From Sphingomonadales bacterium Ga0077559 (GTDB lineage: Bacteria; Pseudomonadota; Alphaproteobacteria; Sphingomonadales; Sphingomonadaceae), in assembly GCA_001464315.1 (NCBI GenBank), contig LNFK01000075.1, positions 186,001-250,000 on the forward strand: 64,000 nt of DNA, written 5' to 3'. How positions within the stretch are numbered: position 1 is the stretch's first letter; every line of letters starts with the position of its first letter. Both the position numbers and the translations under genes were made by a program. The notes below the pieces were generated by a model, which did no database searches, was not told the origin of the DNA, and saw only the letters and a list, made by a program, of their open reading frames with translations. Below are positions 30,955 to 40,598 of this stretch, one piece after another.

Positions 30955-33276
30955 TTAGATGGGATCCCCGTTCCGGTCGCGCAGCACTTCGCGGCGACCA
31001 ATATGGTTCGGTGCGGATACGAAGCCATCCTCTTCCATCCGGTCGATCAGCCGTGCGGCGCTGTTATAGCCGATGCGCAACTGTCGCTGGATCCAGCTGG
31101 TCGAAGCTTTCTGGCTTTCAAAAACGATCTGGCACGCCTTGCGATATTGCGAATCTTCTTCGCTGTCGTCGCCGCCCATGCCGCCGAAATCAAAGCCGCC
31201 GTCTTCGGGCTCTTCGGTAACCGCCTGGATATATTCGGGCTGCCCCTGTCCGCGCCAATGGTCAGCCACGCGGCGGACTTCATCATCGGAAACGAACGGC
31301 CCATGAATACGCGTCAGGCCGCGTCCGCCAGACATATAGAGCATGTCGCCCTTGCCAAGCAGTTGCTCTGCTCCCTGCTCGCCGATGATCGTGCGACTGT
31401 CGATTTTGCTCGTCACATGAAAACTGATTCGCGTTGGCAGGTTCGCCTTGATGACACCGGTGATCACATCAACAGACGGCCGCTGCGTTGCCATGATCAG
31501 ATGGATGCCGGCGGCGCGTGCCTTTTGTGCAAGCCGCTGGATCAGGAATTCGACCTCTTTTCCCGCGGTCATCATCAGGTCGGCAAGCTCGTCGACAATG
31601 ACCACGATCTGCGGCATCGGTTCGTAAGCGAGGCTCTCTTCCTCATATTGCGGCTGGCCAGTCATCGGATCGTAACCGATCTGCACTTTGCGGCCCAAAG
31701 GCGTGCCCTTTGCCTTGGCCGCGCGAATTTTTTCGTTAAAATTGGCAAGGTTGCGTACGCCCAAGGAAGACATCATCCGATAGCGTTCTTCCATCTGCTC
31801 GACCGCCCATTTGAGTGCGCGGATCGCCTTGGCAGGCTCAGTCACCACCGGGGAAAGCAGATGCGGGATATCGTCATAGCTACTGAGTTCCAGCATCTTG
31901 GGGTCGATCATGATCATCCTGCACTGATCGGGCGTCAGCCGGTAAAGCAGCGACAATATCATGCAGTTGAGGCCGACTGACTTACCCGATCCGGTGGTAC
32001 CTGCGACCAGTAAATGCGGCATCGGCGCAAGGTCTGCGATCACCGGGTCGCCGGAGATATTTTTTCCCAATATGATCGGCAGCGCACCTTTTTGTTCTGC
32101 GAATGCTCCCGAACCGACCATCTCCTGGAAGACAACCGCCTCCCGATGTGCGTTGGGGAGTTCGATACCCATGACGGTACGCCCGGGTATGACCGAAACG
32201 CGCGCAGAAAGCGCCGACATGTTGCGCGCGATGTCTTCCGCCAACTGGATTACGCGGCTGGATTTAATGCCCGCGGCTGGCTCCAACTCGTACATCGTCA
32301 CCACCGGGCCAGGCCGAACAGCGACGATCTGACCCTTTACATGAAAGTCATCGAGCACCGATTCCAGAAGCCGCGCATTAGCCTCTAGCGCTGCTTTATC
32401 CAGCTTCGGTACCGAAATCGAGGGCGGCGGATCAAGCAGGTCGAGCGATGGCAGCGTATAACTGCCAAAAAAATCGCCTTGTCGTGCGCCCGTTGAAAAC
32501 GCGGCTTTTTTCGGCGCGGAATTGCGGTCGTCGATGACGGGAGGCTTACGATTTTCAGGTTCGATTACTTTGCGCGGCGGCTTGGCTTCGGCAAGCGGCG
32601 CGATGTAATCATCGTTCTCGCCGCTCACCACCACTCCTGGTCGGTTGGGCAGTTTGGGCACCGAGATAGCGGGTATCCGGAAAAGTGGCCGTTCAAGCTG
32701 CAGCGAACGAATGACAAGTGTTATTCCGCCCAACACGCTCGCCAAAATAACAAGCACGCGAACGAGGGTGCCTAGGCCACCTTCGATCTGCCCGATTAAT
32801 GGCGTAACCCCGCTATCGGCAAGCAATGCGATCGTCCCTCCCCAACCTGCGGGTAGGCCGATGTCGCTGCCATGCTGCCAATAGGCCATGCCAAAACCCA
32901 TGAACAGCATGCCAATCAGACATAACGTCAGCTGCCGTTTCCATTGCGGCTGCGGTACATCGCGCCACATTCGGCGCGCGAAAATCAGCATCAGCGGTAG
33001 CAGAAAAATGGCAGGAAGCCCGAACAGGAACAAAGCTGCATCGCCAAGATATGCTCCCGATTGTCCCATCCAGTTATGTTGGACATTTGCCGCTGCGCTA
33101 TTGAACGCGGCATCGGCAGGCGAGTAGCTTAAGACCGACAGGCCATAGAATGTCGCAAACAACGCCAGCGCAGCCGCGCCGAACAGCGCGCCACTGCGAA
33201 TCAACGAAGCGCGCATCATCTGCCGCCAGTTCGCCATATTCGGCTTTGAGGATAATTTAGGGCTGCGCGAGGCCAT
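30955..33276 (-). CDS. ftsK: DNA translocase FtsK
   Basis: N-terminal TM segments; PHLLVAGTTGSGKSVGLNCM; MIDPKMLELSSYDDIPHLL; C-terminal gamma winged helix. Confidence 0.97.
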   Translation of the reverse strand: MASRSPKLSSKPNMANWRQMMRASLIRSGALFGAAALALFATFYGLSVLSYSPADAAFNSAAANVQHNWMGQSGAYLGDAALFLFGLPAIFLLPLMLIFARRMWRDVPQPQWKRQLTLCLIGMLFMGFGMAYWQHGSDIGLPAGWGGTIALLADSGVTPLIGQIEGGLGTLVRVLVILASVLGGITLVIRSLQLERPLFRIPAISVPKLPNRPGVVVSGENDDYIAPLAEAKPPRKVIEPENRKPPVIDDRNSAPKKAAFSTGARQGDFFGSYTLPSLDLLDPPPSISVPKLDKAALEANARLLESVLDDFHVKGQIVAVRPGPVVTMYELEPAAGIKSSRVIQLAEDIARNMSALSARVSVIPGRTVMGIELPNAHREAVVFQEMVGSGAFAEQKGALPIILGKNISGDPVIADLAPMPHLLVAGTTGSGKSVGLNCMILSLLYRLTPDQCRMIMIDPKMLELSSYDDIPHLLSPVVTEPAKAIRALKWAVEQMEERYRMMSSLGVRNLANFNEKIRAAKAKGTPLGRKVQIGYDPMTGQPQYEEESLAYEPMPQIVVIVDELADLMMTAGKEVEFLIQRLAQKARAAGIHLIMATQRPSVDVITGVIKANLPTRISFHVTSKIDSRTIIGEQGAEQLLGKGDMLYMSGGRGLTRIHGPFVSDDEVRRVADHWRGQGQPEYIQAVTEEPEDGGFDFGGMGGDDSEEDSQYRKACQIVFESQKASTSWIQRQLRIGYNSAARLIDRMEEDGFVSAPNHIGRREVLRDRNGDPI

Positions 33277-33392
33277 GGGTCTACTGCTCTATAAGGTTAA
33301 TACGCCCTTTTCGGCTGCCGCGGAGTCCCCGTCAAGTATTACAGGCGAAATCCCTCTTTGAGTCAGCACGCCATCTGCGCCATAAGCAAGGG

Positions 33393-34616
33393 ATGACAGA
33401 TAAAGCAGACGTGATCATTATCGGTGGGGGTCTTATCGGCCTGACTCAGGCGCTAAGCCTCGCGACACATGGGATTAGCAGCCATGTCGTCGACCGCGTC
33501 GATCCTCAAGCAATGATGTCCGCGGGTTTCGACGGAAGAACCTCTGCGATTTCCAGCTCAAGCATGAAGATGTTTGACGCCCTAGGCCTCGGCGATGTTT
33601 TGGCAGGAAAAGGCTGCCCTATCGAGCAGATATGGGTGAGCGACGGATTGAAGCCCGGTGCGCTCGATTTTGTACCGGGGGAAGACGACGGCTATTTGGG
33701 ACAAATGTTCGAAAACCGTTTCCTGCGCCGGACTTTGTACGAAGCCGCGCTGGCGAGCGATATGATCCATCTGCACATGCCCATGACCATCGCTGACAAA
33801 AACCGCGATGCGTCGGGCGCGTCGGTCACGCTCGAAAGCGGGGCGGTGCTGAACGCCGATCTGATGATCGTTGCCGAAGGCCGCCAGAGCCAGACGCGCG
33901 ACGAAGTCGGGATTAAAATAGCGCATTGGCAATATAATCACAGCGCAATGGTTGGAGCGATCTATCATGAAAAGCCGCATGGCAATGTTGCGTATGAGAT
34001 TTTCTATCCGTCGGGGCCTTTCGCGGTTTTGCCGATGCTGGACGACGACGATGGGCGGCACCGCTCGGCAATTGTCTGGTCAGTGGATGAAGCCGACGCG
34101 CCGGGATATATGAAATTATCGCCGCGCGGCTATGCAGCCGAGCTTGAAAAGGCGATGGGTGGGATATTGGGTGCTGTGGAATTGGCGGCCCCGCTCGCAG
34201 CGTATAAGCTGGGTTTCCACCATGCGGGCGCTATCACGTCAGAACGGCTGGTGTTAATCGGCGATAGCGCGCACGGCATCCATCCGATTGCAGGCCAGGG
34301 CTTGAACTTGGGTTTGCGGGATGTTGCCACGCTTACCGAAGTACTTGTCGATGGCATGCGCCTCGGCCTCGACTTTGCAGATGCACAGCTACTCGATCGC
34401 TACGCGCGTTGGCGCAGTATCGACACACTGATGGTCGCGATGTCGACCGACACCCTTAATCGGCTGTTTTCTATCCCTGGCAAAACCGCTTCTGCAATCC
34501 GCCGTGTCGGAATGGGTCTGGTGCAACGCACCGCCCCCGCCAAAGCTTTCTTCATGGCTGAAGCAAGAGGCGAGAGCGGTGATTTGCCGAAGTTACTTAA
34601 AGGCGCTTCAGTTTAG
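33393..34616 (+). CDS. UbiH/UbiF/Coq6-family FAD-dependent hydroxylase
   Basis: VIIGGGLIGLTQALSLATHGI; LIGDSAHGIHPIAGQGLNLGLRDVATL. Confidence 0.92.
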   Translation: MTDKADVIIIGGGLIGLTQALSLATHGISSHVVDRVDPQAMMSAGFDGRTSAISSSSMKMFDALGLGDVLAGKGCPIEQIWVSDGLKPGALDFVPGEDDGYLGQMFENRFLRRTLYEAALASDMIHLHMPMTIADKNRDASGASVTLESGAVLNADLMIVAEGRQSQTRDEVGIKIAHWQYNHSAMVGAIYHEKPHGNVAYEIFYPSGPFAVLPMLDDDDGRHRSAIVWSVDEADAPGYMKLSPRGYAAELEKAMGGILGAVELAAPLAAYKLGFHHAGAITSERLVLIGDSAHGIHPIAGQGLNLGLRDVATLTEVLVDGMRLGLDFADAQLLDRYARWRSIDTLMVAMSTDTLNRLFSIPGKTASAIRRVGMGLVQRTAPAKAFFMAEARGESGDLPKLLKGASV

Positions 34617-35278
34617 CCGGCGGTGACTGGCACCAGACGAATTTCGACACGGCGGTTGGCAGCGCGGCCCGATTCATCAAGATTGCTCGCCTTGGGCTGG
34701 CTTTCACCATAGCCCCGGGTCGCGATACGCGCCGACTGCACACCTTGCGATGTCAGATAATTGGCAACCGAGGAAGCGCGACGTTCTGACAGCGATTGGT
34801 TATAGGCATCCGAGCCGGTCGAGTCGGTATGACCCAACACGTCGACATAAGTTTTTTCATACTGCGTCAAAGTCTGCGCGACTTGGCTTAACGTTGTCCG
34901 AAAGGCTGGCTGAACGGTTGAACTATCGACCGCAAAGGTCACTTCAGACGGCATGTCGAGCACGAGATTGTCGCCGTCACGGATGACATTGACGCCGGTA
35001 CCGGCGGTCTGTGCACGCAATTTGCGTTCTTGCTCGTCCATATAATAGCCAACGCCGGCGCCTGCGACGGCGCCAATACCGGCACCAACGATTTTCTCGG
35101 TACGGTCGCGCTTTCCGCCGACTAAGTCGCCGAGTAAGTAACCGCCAAGAGCGCCGCCTAGGCCGCCAATTGCGGCCTTCGAAATAGTCCGGTTGCCGGT
35201 TTCTGGGTCAGTAACGCAGGCCGAGAGCGGCAACAAAGCCGCAACGAGGCCAAGCGAAATAATCTGGTTCTTTTTCAT
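34613..35278 (-). CDS. OmpA-family lipoprotein with glycine-zipper domain
   Basis: Lipobox LPLSACV; IGGLGGALGGYLLGDLVGG; VLGHTDSTGSDAYNQSLSERRASSVANYL. Confidence 0.93.
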   Translation of the reverse strand: MKKNQIISLGLVAALLPLSACVTDPETGNRTISKAAIGGLGGALGGYLLGDLVGGKRDRTEKIVGAGIGAVAGAGVGYYMDEQERKLRAQTAGTGVNVIRDGDNLVLDMPSEVTFAVDSSTVQPAFRTTLSQVAQTLTQYEKTYVDVLGHTDSTGSDAYNQSLSERRASSVANYLTSQGVQSARIATRGYGESQPKASNLDESGRAANRRVEIRLVPVTAG

Positions 35279-35434
35279 AACTACATCTCCATTTTTGAAT
35301 GCCGTTCAGCATAACGACCCTAAAGATGAACGAGAGATGATTGTTCCCCCAATGTTACATCTTTTGACCATAACTCTTTTTCATGCATTTTGTTGCCAAC
35401 GACCCCGTATTGGCTCTAAGAGAACAGCCTCCCG

Positions 35435-36772
35435 ATGGACGTTCTTCACCCTTTTCCCTGGTTCGATGCTGCGACCATCATGGTATTGATCGCCATCAAC
35501 GGCGTGTTTGCCATGTCCGAACTCGCCATCGTTTCGTCGCGCCCAGCCAAATTGCAAGCGATGGCCGATGCCAGCAAACGCGGGGCAAACGCAGCCTTAC
35601 GACTGGCGCGCGATCCCGGTAAGTTCCTGTCGACTGTGCAGATTGGTATTACGCTTATCGGCATTATCAATGGTGCATATTCGGGCTCCACACTGGGTGA
35701 GCCGATTGCCCAGCGATTGGCCGGCTTGGGTGTTCGTGAAGATTGGTCGGACACTCTGGGTTTCAGCATAGTCATTTCGCTGACGACATATGCGTCTCTG
35801 GTAGTTGGCGAACTGGTGCCTAAGCAATTCGCGCTGGTTGCACCCGAACGCATTGCAGTACTTGTCGCAGGCCCGATGGAGCTATTGGCACGGATTACCG
35901 CCCCGGTTGTCTGGCTGCTCGACAAATCGAGCGCGTTAATTTTTCGCATGCTAGGCCTGCGCCGCGATAGCCGCGAAGCATTGACCACCGAGGAACTCCG
36001 CATGGTGTTTGCCGAGGCAACACACGCGGGAATCATCGAAGAGCACGAGCATAAGGTCATCGCAGGCGTCGTCCGCCTCGCCGACAGGCCAGTTCGCGAA
36101 GTGATGACCCCGCGCACCGTTGTCGATCGAATCTCGGTAAACGCGTCCGAGGATGAGGTGCGCGATGTTTTGGTGCATTCGCCGCACACGCGTATTCCGG
36201 TAACGGGCGAAAATAACGACGACATCATCGGCGTTGTTCAGTCGCGCGATATTGTTGCGGCGCAAATTGGCGGCAAGAAGCTTGATTTGCGCGATCTGAT
36301 GCGGCGCGCCGAAATCGTGCCCGATCAGCTCGATGCGATGGACGCACTCGAAATATTGCGCTCGTCGGATGTGCCGATGCTGCTGGTGCATGATGAATAC
36401 GGCCATTTTGAAGGAATCGTCACCCCTAACGATCTTCTGTCCGCAATTGCCGGAGAGTTCGCCTCTGACCAAGCCCAGGGCAGCGCGGCCAATATCGTCA
36501 GATTGGACGACGGGTCCATGCTTGTTTCAGGCGCGATGTCCGCTGATGCAATGGCTGACGCACTCGACATCACGCTGGATGACGACCGCGATTATGCGAC
36601 GGCCGCGGGCCACGTGCTTCATATACTGCGCCATCTTCCGGTCGAAGGCGAGGCATTCACCGACCAAGGCTGGCGTTTCGAAGTGGTCGATATGGACGGC
36701 CGCAAAATCGACAAGCTACGCGTCCGACTTGCACAAAAAACAACCAAAAAGGCCGCAGTTGAGGGCTTGTGA
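35435..36772 (+). CDS. Hemolysin/CNNM-family transporter with CBS and CorC_HlyC domains
   Basis: MSELAIVSSRPAKLQ, VMTPRTVVDRIS, HTRIPVTGENNDDIIGVV, VHDEYGHFEGIVT. Confidence 0.95.
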   Translation: MDVLHPFPWFDAATIMVLIAINGVFAMSELAIVSSRPAKLQAMADASKRGANAALRLARDPGKFLSTVQIGITLIGIINGAYSGSTLGEPIAQRLAGLGVREDWSDTLGFSIVISLTTYASLVVGELVPKQFALVAPERIAVLVAGPMELLARITAPVVWLLDKSSALIFRMLGLRRDSREALTTEELRMVFAEATHAGIIEEHEHKVIAGVVRLADRPVREVMTPRTVVDRISVNASEDEVRDVLVHSPHTRIPVTGENNDDIIGVVQSRDIVAAQIGGKKLDLRDLMRRAEIVPDQLDAMDALEILRSSDVPMLLVHDEYGHFEGIVTPNDLLSAIAGEFASDQAQGSAANIVRLDDGSMLVSGAMSADAMADALDITLDDDRDYATAAGHVLHILRHLPVEGEAFTDQGWRFEVVDMDGRKIDKLRVRLAQKTTKKAAVEGL

Positions 36773-36826
36773 TTACCAAGCGTCTTGATTAGGGCAATGC
36801 CATTAGCGGACTGACAGGACTTAGAC

Positions 36827-37606
36827 ATGGCCGATTTCTTCCTTCCCAAGAACAGCAAGGTGCAAAAGGGCAAGGTCCACGCCGCCAAGACCGATGGCAA
36901 ATTGAAGAAATTTAAAGTCTATCGGTATGACCCCGATAGCGGCGAAAATCCGCGTTACGATACATTTGAGGTCGATACTGACACCTGCGGTCCAATGGTG
37001 CTCGACGCGCTGATTAAGATGAAAGGTGAGCAGGACGCGTCGCTCACTTTCCGCAAATCGTGCCGCGAGGGTATTTGCGGGTCCTGCTCGATGAATATCG
37101 ATGGCAAGAACGGCCTTGCCTGCACCACCGCGATCGAGGATTGCAAATCCGAAGTCACGATCACGCCGCTACCACATATGGAAGTCATCAAGGATCTCGT
37201 TCCCGATTTCACACATTTTTACGCGCAATATGCATCGATCAAGCCTTGGTTGCAGACCGTTACACCAGAGCCTTCAGGCAAAGAACGGCTGCAATCGCCG
37301 GAGGACCGCGCGAAGCTCGATGGTCTTTACGAGTGCATCTTGTGTGCGTGCTGCTCGACGAGCTGCCCGTCTTATTGGTGGAACAGCGACAAGTTCTTGG
37401 GGCCCGCGATTTTGCTCCAAGCCTATCGCTGGCTGGCCGACAGCCGCGACGAGATGACTGGGGAGCGGCTTGACGAACTTGAAGATCCGTTCCGCCTCTA
37501 TCGCTGCCACACGATCATGAACTGCGCCAACGCGTGCCCCAAGGGCCTGAACCCGGCAAAGGCGATTGCCGAAACCAAGAAGATGATCGCCGAACGGCAT
37601 ATCTGA
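36827..37606 (+). CDS. sdhB: Succinate dehydrogenase iron-sulfur subunit
   Basis: [59 protein letters not shown]. Confidence 0.98.
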   Translation: MADFFLPKNSKVQKGKVHAAKTDGKLKKFKVYRYDPDSGENPRYDTFEVDTDTCGPMVLDALIKMKGEQDASLTFRKSCREGICGSCSMNIDGKNGLACTTAIEDCKSEVTITPLPHMEVIKDLVPDFTHFYAQYASIKPWLQTVTPEPSGKERLQSPEDRAKLDGLYECILCACCSTSCPSYWWNSDKFLGPAILLQAYRWLADSRDEMTGERLDELEDPFRLYRCHTIMNCANACPKGLNPAKAIAETKKMIAERHI

Positions 37607-37607
37607 T

Positions 37608-38075
37608 TTGGCGGACGCCCAGTTGGACACATCCGCATTTAACAGCAGCCCTGATCCGGATAATCCCGGCTGGCTGAACTGGCAGATGAACGACCCCAGC
37701 CGGTATAATGGGACGGTGCTCGGCAAAATGCTGGTTCGCAGTGAAGGGGAGGGGAAAGCGCGACTGCGCATGTTTCCCGAACACCGGCACAGCAATTTGC
37801 GCAATGCGGTGCATGGCGGCGTGACGCTTGGATTTATCGATGCCGCAATGTTTGGTGCATCGCGGCTGTTTGGGTCGATCACAGCGGGTACTGCCGTGAC
37901 TCTCGACCTTTCGGTACAGTTCATCGGCGCGGGCGTGATCGGTGCGCCGCTCGACGCCGAGGTCGAGCTGCTCAAGGAAACCGGCAGGCTGTTGTTCATG
38001 CGCGGCATCGTCGTGCAAGGCGACGAGCGAGTTGCGGCATTCTCGGGCACGATCCGAAAACCGACCAAAAGATGA
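37608..38075 (+). CDS. PaaI/hotdog-fold thioesterase (TTG start)
   Basis: NLRNAVHGGVTLGFIDAAMFGASRL hotdog motif; starts 1 nt after sdhB stop. Confidence 0.85.
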   Translation: MADAQLDTSAFNSSPDPDNPGWLNWQMNDPSRYNGTVLGKMLVRSEGEGKARLRMFPEHRHSNLRNAVHGGVTLGFIDAAMFGASRLFGSITAGTAVTLDLSVQFIGAGVIGAPLDAEVELLKETGRLLFMRGIVVQGDERVAAFSGTIRKPTKR

Positions 38076-39190
38076 CCGGACAGCCTGTTCCCGAACGTTA
38101 TGCCGCGTTGGTGGTAGCGGGCGAACTGAAGGCCGATGCTGATCAGGCGGCCGCAGTTGCAGCGTTGGCCACGGTACAGTCGGCGCTTGAAGCCGTGCCG
38201 CCCCGCGGCAGCACCTTGTGGCGCTTTCTGGGCAAGAAGCCCGATCCGGTGCGCGGACTCTATCTGTGGGGCGGGGTTGGGCGCGGCAAATCGATGCTCA
38301 TGGACCTGTTTTTCGAAAGCGTACGTATCAAACGAAAACGTCGCGCTCATTTTCATGAGTTCATGCTCGATATCCATGCGCGGTTGAAGGTTGAGCGCGA
38401 GAAGGAAGAAGGCGACCCGATCCCGCCTCTGGTCGAAGCCTTGGCCGACGAAGCAAGGCTGCTGTGCTTCGACGAAATGGTCGTGAACAATATGGCCGAT
38501 GCGGCGATCATGTCGCGGTTGTTCACCGGACTGATTGCAGAAGGTGTTACGGTGGTGACGACATCGAACCGTCACCCGGACGATCTCTACAAGGACGGTC
38601 TTAACCGCCAACTTTTCTTGCCATTCATTGATTTGGTGAAAGAGAGACTGGACATAATCGGCCTCAACGGCCTGACCGACTATCGGCGCGACCGGCTTGG
38701 TGACGCTCGTATCTGGCTGGTCCCGAACGGCCCTGACGCGACCAAGGCGTTATCTGAGACCTTTTTTCGACTGACAGACTACCCGCCCGAAGACCGCGCG
38801 CATGTACCGACGCTTGAACTCGATGTCGGCGGCGGGCGGATGCTGCATGTACCGAAGGCTTTGAAAGGCGTAGCTGTGTTTTCTTTCAAGCGGCTGTGCG
38901 CCGAAGCGCGGGGTGCGCCGGATTATCTCGCCATCGCGCGGCGGTTTCACACCGTCATCATGGTCGGTATTCCTGTGCTTGGCCCGCAAAACCGCAACGA
39001 GGCGGCGCGTTTTGTGACGTTGATTGACGCGCTGTACGAATATCGCGTGAAGTTTTTGGCGAGCGCCGATGCGGCTCCCGATTTGCTCTATCCCGAAGGT
39101 GACGGGCGGTTCGAATTCGAGCGCACAGTGTCGCGCCTGCTTGAAATGCAGTCGGAAGAATATCTGGCGGAAGGCCACGGTCCGCGTTAG
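38072..39190 (+). CDS. zapE: Cell division AFG1-family ATPase ZapE
   Basis: GLYLWGGVGRGKSMLMDLFFE, RAHFHEFMLDIHARL, LLCFDEMVVNNMADAAI, TTSNRHPDDLYKDGLNR. Confidence 0.96.
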   Translation: MTGQPVPERYAALVVAGELKADADQAAAVAALATVQSALEAVPPRGSTLWRFLGKKPDPVRGLYLWGGVGRGKSMLMDLFFESVRIKRKRRAHFHEFMLDIHARLKVEREKEEGDPIPPLVEALADEARLLCFDEMVVNNMADAAIMSRLFTGLIAEGVTVVTTSNRHPDDLYKDGLNRQLFLPFIDLVKERLDIIGLNGLTDYRRDRLGDARIWLVPNGPDATKALSETFFRLTDYPPEDRAHVPTLELDVGGGRMLHVPKALKGVAVFSFKRLCAEARGAPDYLAIARRFHTVIMVGIPVLGPQNRNEAARFVTLIDALYEYRVKFLASADAAPDLLYPEGDGRFEFERTVSRLLEMQSEEYLAEGHGPR

Positions 39191-39209
39191 GATTCACCTA
39201 AGGGAGAAG

Positions 39210-40598
39210 ATGATGATCGGACGTGCATCGATACTATTTGCAGGATTTATGGCAATAGCGGCGGCCCATGGGCAGGCAACAGATGTCCGGACCGCAGCAG
39301 AGCGCGACCTGTTCGCCAAGATTGTGGAAATCCCTACCGTCGAGGGACGTCCGGCAGAGTTTGAAAAGCTGACAACTTTGCTCACCGCTGAATTCCGCAA
39401 GGCCGGAATCAACAACGTCGTCGTGAAAGATCATGACGGCACGCAGACGCTGATCGCCCGCTGGCCCGCCGCCAAGCCATCCGGCATGAAGCCGATATTG
39501 CTAATGGCGCATATGGATGTGGTGGAGGCGAAGGAAAGCGACTGGAAATATCCTCCGTTCAAATTCCGCGAGGAAGGTGGCTGGTATCTGGGGCGCGGCT
39601 CGAACGACAACAAAGCGGGGCTAACCGGCATACTGTTGGCTCTACAATATTTGCGCGCCGAGGGTTTTGCGCCAACGCGAGACATCATTGTGCTGTTCAC
39701 TGGCGACGAGGAGACCACTGGAAATGGTGCACGCCGCGCGGCGACCGAATGGCGGTCGCTGATCGATGCCGAATTTGCGCTCAACAGCGATGCGGGCGGG
39801 GGTTCGGTCTATCCCGATGGACGAGTCGAAGCGTTCGGGATGCAAATCGCCGAGAAAACCTATGCAGATTACAAATTGACCGCAACTAATCGCGGCGGGC
39901 ACAGTAGCGCACCGCGTCCCGATAATGCGATTTACGCGCTGGCAAATGCCATCACCGCACTTGAGCGCCATCGCTTTCCACCGATGATCAACGATGCGAC
40001 GCGTGCGACTTACGAGGCGCTCGCAGCCGGTGACAAGGGCCAATACGGCGAGCTGGTCAAGCGCTTCCTTGCCGATCCAAAGGATCGCGAAACCGCCGAT
40101 TTGCTTGAAGCAATGGACACAGGCAGCACCCGCACACGCTGCGTCGCAACGATGGTATCGGGCGGTCATGCACCCAACGCGCTGCCGCAAAAGGCTGAAG
40201 CCAATGTGAATTGCCGGATATTCCCCGGCGTGAAAGTGGATGAGATCCGCGAGCAGCTGCAAGCGCTGTCGGGGCCGGATGTCACTGTCTTGGCAGTCGA
40301 AGGGTCGCAAACCCCCGAGACCGCACCGACGCCGCTTCGTGCCGACATAACCGAGGCGTTTAAAGCCTCGGTCGCCACCCGCTTCAAAGACGCTCCCGTG
40401 TTGCCATTCCAGTCTGCTGGTGCAACCGACGGCGCGTTTCTGCGCTCCAACGGAATCCCGGTTTATGGCTTCGGCGGCCTATGGGGTATCGTCGGCCAAA
40501 AGGAAGGCGCACATGGCCTTGATGAGCGAGTCTGGGCAGAGGGTTTTCACGGTCAAATCCCAATCTGGATGGAAATGCTGCGCCGCGTCGCAGGTTAG
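39210..40598 (+). CDS. M20-family metallopeptidase, exported
   Basis: Signal peptide; LLMAHMDVVEA, YLGRGSNDNKAGLTG, FTGDEETTGNGARR, NRGGHSSAPRPDNAIYAL. Start refined from 39069. Confidence 0.93.
   Translation: MMIGRASILFAGFMAIAAAHGQATDVRTAAERDLFAKIVEIPTVEGRPAEFEKLTTLLTAEFRKAGINNVVVKDHDGTQTLIARWPAAKPSGMKPILLMAHMDVVEAKESDWKYPPFKFREEGGWYLGRGSNDNKAGLTGILLALQYLRAEGFAPTRDIIVLFTGDEETTGNGARRAATEWRSLIDAEFALNSDAGGGSVYPDGRVEAFGMQIAEKTYADYKLTATNRGGHSSAPRPDNAIYALANAITALERHRFPPMINDATRATYEALAAGDKGQYGELVKRFLADPKDRETADLLEAMDTGSTRTRCVATMVSGGHAPNALPQKAEANVNCRIFPGVKVDEIREQLQALSGPDVTVLAVEGSQTPETAPTPLRADITEAFKASVATRFKDAPVLPFQSAGATDGAFLRSNGIPVYGFGGLWGIVGQKEGAHGLDERVWAEGFHGQIPIWMEMLRRVAG

Noticed and set aside
31003-31980. 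325-aa plus-strand ORF
   Set aside because: Antisense shadow of ftsK.
37274-38611. 445-aa minus-strand ORF
   Set aside because: Runs antisense across sdhB, the thioesterase and zapE, all with clear family motifs on the plus strand.
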